Shown one piece after another: positions 1 through 6,324 of a stretch of DNA of 16,257 bases. The notes under the pieces were generated by a model. The model was not told where the DNA came from. It did not search any database and worked only from the letters and a program-made list of their open reading frames with translations. The stretch covers positions 1 to 16,257 of the forward strand of contig DAOUOU010000044.1 in NCBI GenBank assembly GCA_030626465.1, read 5' to 3'. Both the position numbers and the translations under genes were made by a program. The DNA is from Bacteroidales bacterium (lineage in GTDB: Bacteria > Bacteroidota > Bacteroidia > Bacteroidales > UBA10428). The number at the start of each line of letters is the position of its first letter. Within the stretch, counting starts at the first letter, position 1.

Positions 1-449
1 CTTGATGAAATCGAAATAATGATTAGAAAGACAATAGAAGAACCAACTATTGCGGAAATAATCTGACCCCCGATACCATAAAAAAAAGTCCTGTCAATAC
101 TGAATAGTGAAAATAATGAGGATGACATAACAAACAGGGCGACTCCAAGGCCTGCTCCCGAACTGATGCCAAGCACATATGGTCCGGCAAGAGGATTACG
201 AAACAAAGTCTGCATCATTAAACCTGCAACAGATAAACCTGCTCCGGTGATAACTGCTGTTACGGCCCTTGGAAGACGTAAATGAAAAATAATATAGTTC
301 CATCCTGAATTATCAGATTTTCCTGTAAGGATATCAACATAACTTTCAAAAGTAATTGAGACACTCCCAAGCCACAAATCGAGCATTAACAATACAATAA
401 GAGGAACTATTAATGCAAAAAGTACGATTGTATTTACCCTGTTTCCCAT
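1..449 (-). CDS. btuC: BtuC-like FecCD-family ABC permease, 3' end outside window
   Basis: Inner-membrane permease subunit of a B12/iron-siderophore type ABC importer. 149 residues are visible before the window edge. They read as a hydrophobic first helix (about 8-28), then the FecCD hallmark region at about 58-105, with short signatures LRLPRAV, AGLMMQ, RNPLAGP and GISSGAG. These belong to the BtuC/FhuB/FecC family, usually about 330-350 residues, so the C-terminal half lies outside. The ATG at 449-447 is chosen because the same frame holds the stop of the upstream binding-protein gene only 18 bases before it (TAG at 470-468), leaving no other start. The binding-protein gene is itself preceded by a cobalamin riboswitch, so the substrate is inferred to be cobalamin or a related corrinoid. 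The family alone would not separate B12 from iron chelates. The ATPase gene (btuD) would be expected beyond the left edge. Confidence 0.9.
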   Translation of the reverse strand, partial: MGNRVNTIVLFALIVPLIVLLMLDLWLGSVSITFESYVDILTGKSDNSGWNYIIFHLRLPRAVTAVITGAGLSVAGLMMQTLFRNPLAGPYVLGISSGAGLGVALFVMSSSLFSLFSIDRTFFYGIGGQIISAIVGSSIVFLIIISISS

Positions 450-467
450 GTATCCGAGTATATATTT

Positions 468-1607
468 CTAATGAATTTTTTCAAGATAAACAGAATTGTA
501 ATTCGAATCTAACAATTCAGGATGAAATACCCAGATCAGATCTTTTAATAATATATCGGGACGTGCAACACCGCTTTCGAAATAATCCAAACCTCCATTT
601 GGATTAACTCGTTTGCCAAAAAAATAAACATTTCCTTCACGAAATGATTTCAACCTGTTGTAGCGCTTTTCAATCTCTAAAAGATCAGTCCGATTTCCTG
701 TTGAAGGGCCAAACCAAAAATCAGCATCTGCCTGCTTGTCAATAATAATTTCAAAGCTAACTGGTATGGAACCTCTATGGTTATCAGCACTCCAGTAATA
801 ATCAGCTCCCGCATCGGCATACATTTTTGCCGAGTAGCTTTTGCCTCCTGCAGCATACCACACTCCTCTGTAACTTGAGCCATCAAGAACTGAAGGTTTA
901 ACTGTCTCTTTCGAGACAAGCTCAACAAGTCTCAGATACTCATCTTCAATACTATCAAATAATGAATCGGCTGTTTTTTCTTTGCCCAAAAATGCAGCAA
1001 CAAATTTCAACCACTCCACTCTTCCCAGAGGATGAATCTCCATAAATTCAAGGTTGTATGCAACCGGTATATTTGCTTCGATAAGTTTTTCATCGACTGT
1101 CTCCCTGGCTCCAAAGATATATTTCATTACCAGATCAGGTGAATGATCAACAATTGTTTCAACAGTAAATTGATTTGCACTTCCCAGATCGGTTATCTGG
1201 CCATCAAGATATCTTTGATAAAGAAGAGAATCATATATAAGATCGGGATCACTGCATGCCGATATCTTCTTTCTGTCACCCAGTAAACTGATCATTCCAA
1301 TATTTGTGGATGATAAACATGCAATTTTATTTATTGGAATTTTAATCTTAAACTCAGACAGGGGGTCCTTAATACTATCGTTATAATAAATATGATAGGT
1401 TGCCAGCGTATCAGGAGAACTCCATGGATTGAAAACTGTTATTAACTTATGATCTCCGGCTTTTTCAATAGTAAAACCTTTTGCATATCGAATATCTTCT
1501 TTAACAAAATCCGTTTCCCTGGCAGTACGAGTTGAAGGAAAAGAACCTCGATTTGTACATCCAGTCAACAAAGCAATACAAACAACTATGGCAGAAATAT
1601 ATTTCAT
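468..1607 (-). CDS. btuF: BtuF-like cobalamin ABC transporter substrate-binding lipoprotein
   Basis: Predicted lipoprotein of the TroA/BtuF helical-backbone binding-protein superfamily, 379 residues. The N-terminus is a lipoprotein signal peptide with lipobox LTGC (Cys17 is the lipidated residue). The body shows the family pattern: a region around 95-125 (INKIACLSSTN) where the ligand cleft begins, followed by PDLIYDS and then HSPDLVMKY (about 155-163), the usual 'eaIlaLkPDLVi' segment. A long connecting helix follows, then a second lobe with GNVYFFG and a C-terminal DLIWVFHPE helix near 357-365. It would capture corrinoid in the periplasm for the BtuC-like permease 18 bases downstream. A cobalamin riboswitch in its 5' leader supports B12 rather than heme or siderophore. 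The start ATG directly precedes a canonical MKxI signal peptide. Lengths and motifs look intact. Confidence 0.9.
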   Translation of the reverse strand: MKYISAIVVCIALLTGCTNRGSFPSTRTARETDFVKEDIRYAKGFTIEKAGDHKLITVFNPWSSPDTLATYHIYYNDSIKDPLSEFKIKIPINKIACLSSTNIGMISLLGDRKKISACSDPDLIYDSLLYQRYLDGQITDLGSANQFTVETIVDHSPDLVMKYIFGARETVDEKLIEANIPVAYNLEFMEIHPLGRVEWLKFVAAFLGKEKTADSLFDSIEDEYLRLVELVSKETVKPSVLDGSSYRGVWYAAGGKSYSAKMYADAGADYYWSADNHRGSIPVSFEIIIDKQADADFWFGPSTGNRTDLLEIEKRYNRLKSFREGNVYFFGKRVNPNGGLDYFESGVARPDILLKDLIWVFHPELLDSNYNSVYLEKIH

Positions 1608-1700
1608 AGTTCATCTTTATCAGTATATACCCGGGAAAAGTAAATGAAATCCATGTACTATGGAGTCCGAAACCCATATCCCCGAAGTATCGAACCGGTT

Positions 1701-1984
1701 GCTGATTCAGGGCAGGTCTTCTGGCTTGTTCTTCGTTTTTTACCTTCTCATCCCGGTTTTTAGGATAATGGTTTATTAAAAACGTTTTCAGATCCCGACT
1801 AATTAAAAAGCGGTGCTTTTTACTTGTCGGGATTCTATTTTAGTAAGTCGTTTCTTCGCTTTCTTGAAAAGACAAACTAAAATTAGAACTTACAGCTGCG
1901 GGGGCAGCTCCGGACTCCCAAATATGCTCATTTTAATGCATGGTGCACCGGATTCCCTTTTAAGCTCTGGTCACCCTGAATTGC
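1701..1984 (-). promoter_or_regulatory. Cobalamin (AdoCbl-type) riboswitch in the btuF leader
   Basis: Read on the minus strand, this leader carries the conserved cobalamin riboswitch core in order. GGGAATCCGGTG lies at 1957-1946. The P5/P6 region GCTGCCCCCGCAGCTGTAA follows at about 1908-1890. The 3' B12 box AGCCAGAAGACCTGCC lies at about 1727-1712. Closing stem P1 is visible as 8 perfect base pairs, ATTCAGGG (1981-1974) with CCCTGAAT (1712-1705). A peripheral hairpin with a 7-bp stem TCCCGAC/GTCGGGA sits at 1832-1826 and 1799-1793. The aptamer ends about 95 bases before the btuF ATG. No U-tract terminator is seen in that gap, so translational control is the more likely mechanism (inference). 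It should repress btuFC when cobalamin is abundant. Confidence 0.95.
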
Positions 1985-1989
1985 AGTCA

Positions 1990-1997
1990 CAAATGTA
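1990..1997 (-). promoter_or_regulatory. Bacteroidota -7 promoter box for the B12 riboswitch operon
   Basis: On the minus strand the sequence TACATTTG matches the Bacteroidota -7 consensus TAnnTTTG exactly. It ends about 8 bases before the first base of riboswitch stem P1, so transcription would begin right at the aptamer. I do not see a good TTG -33 element at the expected spacing, which lowers confidence. Confidence 0.6.
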
Positions 1998-2019
1998 GAA
2001 AAAATTATGTTGTTAGTGC

Positions 2020-2283
2020 TTATCCTATCGTGCCAAATATGATCAATACAATCCCCGTAAGAATTCCAGCCAGTGCAAATGATTTTCTTCTCATGTTCTG
2101 TTCGCTAAAAAACAAGGCTCCTGAAATAAACGACAGAACAACAAGGGGTACAAATACCAGTCCGGCTGTTGCGCTTGCAAGAAACAACACAGGCAAAACA
2201 GGATTGTTGTTTAAAGAATATTTGCGGATTACATCATAAGCTGCCAGAAACAGCGCAGATACTAATCCGTAGAAAACCCACAT
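2020..2283 (-). pseudogene. Remnant of a DMT/EamA-type transporter with an internal in-frame deletion
   Basis: Encodes only 87 residues from the ATG at 2283 (an upstream in-frame ATG at 2313 would add ten unlikely residues). Residues 1-50 look like the N-terminus of a ten-helix drug/metabolite transporter: MWVFYGLVSALFLAAYDV, then NNPVLPVLFL, that is, helix 1 and helix 2. Residues 51-87 look like the last helix region of the same family: FISGALFFSEQNMRRK followed by a hydrophobic LAGILTGIVLIIFG tail. Family members are usually about 300 residues, so roughly 200 residues between helix 2 and the last helix seem to be missing, with the frame kept. The junction falls near 2121-2148. It sits 52 bases after the truncated nim-like gene on the same strand. 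A functional three-helix mini-protein cannot be excluded, but a decayed transporter fits better. The assignment is from pattern memory, not a search. Confidence 0.55.
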
Positions 2284-2304
2284 AGCCTTATAATAAGCCG
2301 TGAA

Positions 2305-2340
2305 GTTAATCAAACCTTAGCAAGGCAAATGGTCATTAAC
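2305..2340 (-). repeat. Inverted repeat at the junction of the two truncated genes
   Basis: GTTAAT (2305-2310) and ATTAAC (2335-2340) are inverted copies. Between them lies a small hairpin CCTT-AGC-AAGG (2315-2325). The right arm includes the stop codon of the truncated nim-like gene. It could be a weak transcript hairpin or the scar of a rearrangement. There is no U-tract on the minus strand, so it is not a standard terminator. Confidence 0.3.
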
Positions 2341-2650
2341 TAAAAAAGGGAAAGCCTATAACGCTGCGGTATCTCATTGACCAGCCACATGCTTTTGATC
2401 CTGGATGAAGCTTTGCATCAACCTCAACTTCAAAACAGACCTTGTGGTTACGCTCAATAATATCAAGCTTTCTTCCTTCACGTGCACAATGAAAGTAGAG
2501 ATTCAAAGGATCAGTAAATTCAATTCCAAAATTTATTGGAACAATATACGGTTCATCTCTGTCTGCAAGCGCTAACCTGCAGATCTCTGCCTGCTTCAGT
2601 ATGTCTAATAGTTCCTGTTTATCTGTAATTTGATAATCTGATCGTCTCAT
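2336..2650 (-). pseudogene. C-terminally truncated NimA-like pyridoxamine 5'-phosphate oxidase-family protein
   Basis: The first roughly 95 residues match the flavin-binding split-barrel family that includes nitroimidazole-resistance proteins. They read MRRSDYQITD, a helix to about residue 22, then ICRLALADRDEPYIVPINFG, LYFHCAREGRKLDII and CFEVEVD, ending in a KACGWSMRYRSVIGF strand. Intact relatives are usually about 150-160 residues and continue past this strand with more sheet and a long helix. Here the frame runs into PFFS and a stop at residue 104. Only 52 bases follow before the next start, so the missing part is deleted rather than frameshifted. The start ATG overlaps the stop of the upstream acyl-CoA ligase by four bases (ATGA), which indicates translational coupling. 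It may still yield a folded short protein, but a decaying gene is more likely. Confidence 0.6.
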
Positions 2651-4437
2651 TGCCCTTCCTTCTGCACAGAATATATCTCATCAAGAATATGTTTATACTT
2701 ATTGGAAATTATCTTGCGCTTAAGTTTAAGAGTGGGTGATAATTCGCCTGTGTTAGGAGTCCATTCCTCATGTACCAGTCTGAACCGTTTAATATGCTCC
2801 GTCTGTCCCATTTGTTTGTTCATCTCACTTACCTCACGCTGATAACGAGTCACAACTTTTGGATTGGCAATCAGATCCTGGTTATCACGAAATTTAACGC
2901 CATGTCGTGAGCACCAGTTATGTAAAAACTGAAAATTAGGCGAAATAAGGGCACTTGCAAACTTTTCATTCTCTCCAATAACCATTAATTGTTCAATAAA
3001 AAAAGATTCCTTGAATTTATTTTCAATCATTTGTGGTGCAATGTATTTTCCACTTGATAGTTTAAATATCTCCTTCTTCCGATCGGTTATTTTCACGTAT
3101 TTATTATCGACCAGTATTCCAACATCACCAGTATGCAGCCAACCTTCCTTATCAATTGTTTTTCTCGTCTGTTCGGGATCTTTGTAATATCCTTTCATAA
3201 CCGAATCACCTTTAACCAGTATTTCGCTATCGTCTGCAATTTTAACTGACATTCCGGGTAATGGAGGCCCGACAGTGCCAATTACAACCTCTCCCTTATC
3301 GAAATTGTTTGCCGCTATTACCGGAGAAGTTTCTGTCATACCATACCCTTCAATCAAAGGTATGCCAGCTGCATTAAATATCCTGACAAGACGTGGTTGA
3401 AGAGCTGCGCTACCAGAAACAATAAGTCTTATATTATTGCCCACGGCAGCCTGCCATTTTGAAAAGATAAGTTTCTCTGCAATAGATAATTTCCAATGGT
3501 AAAACCAGCCATTCTTCTGATGAAATTCAAATCGCAAACCAAGATTGACAGCCCAGAAAAAGATCTGTTTCTTAATCCCTTTCAGATCTTTCCCCACACC
3601 GATTATCTTATCATAGATGCGTTCAAGAACCCGAGGCACAGCAATAAAAACAGAAGGCTTCACTTCTTTAAGATCATTGGAAATTGCTCCCAGGTTTTCA
3701 GCATAATAAATACCCACTCCCTGCATCTGGAAATAGTAATTAATAGTCCGTTCAAATACATGGCATATGGGAAGAAAACTCAGCGCCCTATCTTTCAGGC
3801 CAAAGTTAAAAATCTTTGAAGCCCCCATCAGGTTGCTAATTATATTTTTATGACTGAGCATTACACCTTTAGGACTTCCTGTGGTTCCTGAAGTATATAT
3901 TAAAGTTGCCATGTCGTCTGTAAGAATACTTTTCTTAATCTCTTCGAGCTGATTCTTTATTTCATCTTCTTTTTCACTTCCCAGTTTATAGATTTCTTTC
4001 CAGTTTTTTGTGCCGGGTATCTCATTGAACGAATAAATCCAGATATCAGGATTTACTTTGTTTGCTACCTGTTTTAGCTTTTGAAGCAGGCTATTGTCAG
4101 ACACAAGTATCAACTTAGGTTCTGCATGATTTAAAATGTACTCATAATCTGACTCACTTAATGTAAGATAGATTGGAACATGGATCAACCCTGCCTGGTT
4201 AAGGGCCATATCCATGTAGTTCCATTCGGGACGATTGTTAGAGATTGTGGTTACCCGATCTCCTTTTTCCAGTCCGAGGGCAAGCAGACCGCAACTTAGT
4301 TTATGTGCTGTATCGTAGTACTCCCTAACTGAATGCTTCTTCCAGACACCATCTTCTTTATTTACAAGAGCATCAGGTTTATCAGGGAAAGTATCGTAAG
4401 AATTTTGCAGAATATCAAAAATTCGGGTTATTTCCAT
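2647..4437 (-). CDS. Long-chain fatty-acid-CoA ligase (AMP-binding), copy 1
   Basis: Adenylate-forming enzyme predicted to activate long-chain fatty acids to acyl-CoA via acyl-AMP (ATP, CoA, Mg2+), cytosolic or membrane-associated. From ATG 4437 it has 596 residues, a usual length for bacterial/FadD15-type ligases. Motifs in order: phosphate loop YTSGTTGSPKG at 181-191, the acyl-binding region with FLPICHVFER at 221-230, A5 motif GYGMTETSP at 364-372, A7 GWLHTGDVG at 432-440, A8 hinge ITDRKKEIFK at 450-459, and a C-terminal lysine-rich PTLKLKRK (568-575) that supplies the A10 catalytic lysine. An in-frame ATG at 4488 would add 17 residues unlike family N-termini. The 4437 start lines up MEITRIFDIL with MKISRTFDIV of the paralogue. 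It lies 63 bases after that paralogue and overlaps the nim-like gene, so they are probably co-transcribed. Confidence 0.92.
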   Translation of the reverse strand: MEITRIFDILQNSYDTFPDKPDALVNKEDGVWKKHSVREYYDTAHKLSCGLLALGLEKGDRVTTISNNRPEWNYMDMALNQAGLIHVPIYLTLSESDYEYILNHAEPKLILVSDNSLLQKLKQVANKVNPDIWIYSFNEIPGTKNWKEIYKLGSEKEDEIKNQLEEIKKSILTDDMATLIYTSGTTGSPKGVMLSHKNIISNLMGASKIFNFGLKDRALSFLPICHVFERTINYYFQMQGVGIYYAENLGAISNDLKEVKPSVFIAVPRVLERIYDKIIGVGKDLKGIKKQIFFWAVNLGLRFEFHQKNGWFYHWKLSIAEKLIFSKWQAAVGNNIRLIVSGSAALQPRLVRIFNAAGIPLIEGYGMTETSPVIAANNFDKGEVVIGTVGPPLPGMSVKIADDSEILVKGDSVMKGYYKDPEQTRKTIDKEGWLHTGDVGILVDNKYVKITDRKKEIFKLSSGKYIAPQMIENKFKESFFIEQLMVIGENEKFASALISPNFQFLHNWCSRHGVKFRDNQDLIANPKVVTRYQREVSEMNKQMGQTEHIKRFRLVHEEWTPNTGELSPTLKLKRKIISNKYKHILDEIYSVQKEGQ

Positions 4438-4500
4438 AATTATGAGTTTTATCGGCGAATACAATTTACATAAAATATTGCTGATCACTAGTATTTATTC

Positions 4501-6273
4501 TCAAGAATCTTCCTTATACATATTATGAATCTTCACAGAATACTTACTCATAATACTATTCCTTCTGAGTTTCTGTGTCGATGAAATCTCTCCTGTTGCT
4601 GGTGACCATACGTCAAATACCAAAAGAAATTTCTTTATTTGTTCTGTTTTGCCCAGGTGCCTGTTTACCTTAGCTATTTCTTTATGAATTGTTTTGTCAA
4701 TAATTGATTTATGAATAAGTTTTTCGTCCGAACCTTCAAAGTTCCTGAATGTCTTTTTCCTGAAAAAATCAAAATTGGGAGATATAATGGCTGCAGCGTA
4801 GTGTTTCCCCTCACCAATAATCATGATGTGATCGATGGAAGGACAATCGAGAAATCGATTTTCAATTGCCTGTGGAACAATATATTTCCCGTAAGAGGTT
4901 TTGAACATCTCTTTTTTACGCCCTGTAATCTTTAAAAATTTTGCATCGACAAACTCACCAAGATCACCAGTGTGTAAATATCCATTTACAATTGCCTTAT
5001 TCGTTAATTCATTGTTTTTATAATAACCCCTCATCACATTGGGCCCTTTCACCAATATTTCACCATCGCCGGCAATTTTAACCTTCACTTTCTTGATTAA
5101 CGGCCCGACGGTTCCAATTTTTATGTTCTTCTTTTTCCAATAATTCAATGCTACAAGAGGCGAACATTCTGTTAGTCCGTATCCCTGAAAAACAGGTATG
5201 CCTGCAGCCCAGAAGAAGCGTTCAATACTATCGGGGATTGGCGAACCACCCAGACCCACATACTTAAGTTTTCCGCCCAGCAAAGATCTGATCGATCGAT
5301 ACAAGAAAATGTCAGTTAAAAAGTGTCTGAATCTGTTATATTTCCCTTCTTTACTAAATAGCTCGTATTTAAATCCAAAGTTAACACACCATCTGACTAC
5401 CCATTTTTTAACAAAAAAAGATTCACTTGCCTGGTAAAGCACTCCCTTTACTATTTTCTCCAGGACGCGGGGAACCACCGTGGTGCCATCAGGGTGTACC
5501 TCTTGCATATTATTCAATATCGATTTTAAATTTTCTGCATAATACACAGTTGTTCCCTTATACATAAACTGGTAAACAGCCGTACGCTCGTATATATGAC
5601 AAAGCGGCAAAAAACTAAATACTTTATTCTTTTTCCCCAGAGGGTGCAGATCTGCTGCTGCAAGAAGATTTGTGCACAGATTTGTATGAGTCAGCATTAC
5701 ACCTTTAGGAAATCCGGTAGTTCCCGATGTGTAAATGATTGTACAAACATCATCAGGCTGAATACTTTTTTTTAATACGTCGAGCCGATTTATACTATCC
5801 GTATCATTATTACTACTCAATTCAATAAAATCAGAAAAGCACCTTACATTTGGAAGTTTTTCAATGGATATAATTGTATCCAGATGAAGCAGTTTACAAA
5901 TCAGCTGGGAAACTTTGTTGTAAACAACCTGATCAGAGACAAAAATTGTCTTTACCTCTGTCTGGGTAAGTATAAAGAGATAATCGCTATCACTTATTGT
6001 GGGATAAACAGGTACATGAACAGCTCCTATCTGGGCAACTGCCATGTCAATGATATTCCATTCATAAGAGTTATTGGAAAAAATACTGGCAATATTTTCT
6101 TCTTTCTTCACTCCATGTGAAAGCATTGCCCTTGAAAGTTTATCGACCAGGTTTTTAAAATCATTTGTAGTCAAAGATTCCCACTTACCCGCTTTTTTAG
6201 TATATAACAGTTCCTTACCGGGATAATTCTTCTGACAGTGTCCGACAATATCAAATGTTCGGCTTATTTTCAC
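4501..6273 (-). CDS. Long-chain fatty-acid-CoA ligase (AMP-binding), copy 2, GTG start
   Basis: Paralogue of the next gene: 590 residues, collinear along its whole length with the same motifs. These are YTSGTTGFPKG (181-191), FLPLCHIYER (221-230), GYGLTECSP (364-372), YLHTGDLGEF (432-441), hinge ITGRKKEMFK (449-458) and C-terminal STQKLRR (565-571) with the likely A10 lysine at 568. The A5 motif carries Cys370 where copy 1 has Thr. The start codon is GTG (6273-6271); there is no ATG nearby in frame, and the alignment with copy 1 supports it. Predicted reaction: fatty acid + ATP + CoA to acyl-CoA. The two copies differ in the N-terminal 130-170 region and the acyl-tunnel segment (280-330), so they may prefer different chain lengths (inference). 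It begins 51 bases after alaS with only a one-mismatch -7 box (TATCTTTA, 6304-6297), so read-through from alaS is possible. Confidence 0.92.
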   Translation of the reverse strand: MKISRTFDIVGHCQKNYPGKELLYTKKAGKWESLTTNDFKNLVDKLSRAMLSHGVKKEENIASIFSNNSYEWNIIDMAVAQIGAVHVPVYPTISDSDYLFILTQTEVKTIFVSDQVVYNKVSQLICKLLHLDTIISIEKLPNVRCFSDFIELSSNNDTDSINRLDVLKKSIQPDDVCTIIYTSGTTGFPKGVMLTHTNLCTNLLAAADLHPLGKKNKVFSFLPLCHIYERTAVYQFMYKGTTVYYAENLKSILNNMQEVHPDGTTVVPRVLEKIVKGVLYQASESFFVKKWVVRWCVNFGFKYELFSKEGKYNRFRHFLTDIFLYRSIRSLLGGKLKYVGLGGSPIPDSIERFFWAAGIPVFQGYGLTECSPLVALNYWKKKNIKIGTVGPLIKKVKVKIAGDGEILVKGPNVMRGYYKNNELTNKAIVNGYLHTGDLGEFVDAKFLKITGRKKEMFKTSYGKYIVPQAIENRFLDCPSIDHIMIIGEGKHYAAAIISPNFDFFRKKTFRNFEGSDEKLIHKSIIDKTIHKEIAKVNRHLGKTEQIKKFLLVFDVWSPATGEISSTQKLRRNSIMSKYSVKIHNMYKEDS

Positions 6274-6324
6274 TTAGTAGACTATTGGGTATCGATTAAA
6301 GATAAAAAGGCTGCCTCAGGAATC

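Noticed and set aside
1813..1998. Open frame on the plus strand across the riboswitch
   Set aside because: It is antisense to the conserved cobalamin aptamer and has no family resemblance.
4438..4488. N-terminal extension of acyl-CoA ligase copy 1 from an upstream ATG
   Set aside because: The added 17 residues do not resemble family N-termini, and the ATG at 4437 aligns exactly with the paralogue's start.
6297..6304. Possible -7 box (TATCTTTA on the minus strand) ahead of acyl-CoA ligase copy 2
   Set aside because: It misses the final consensus G and has no -33 partner; it is mentioned only in the gene entry.
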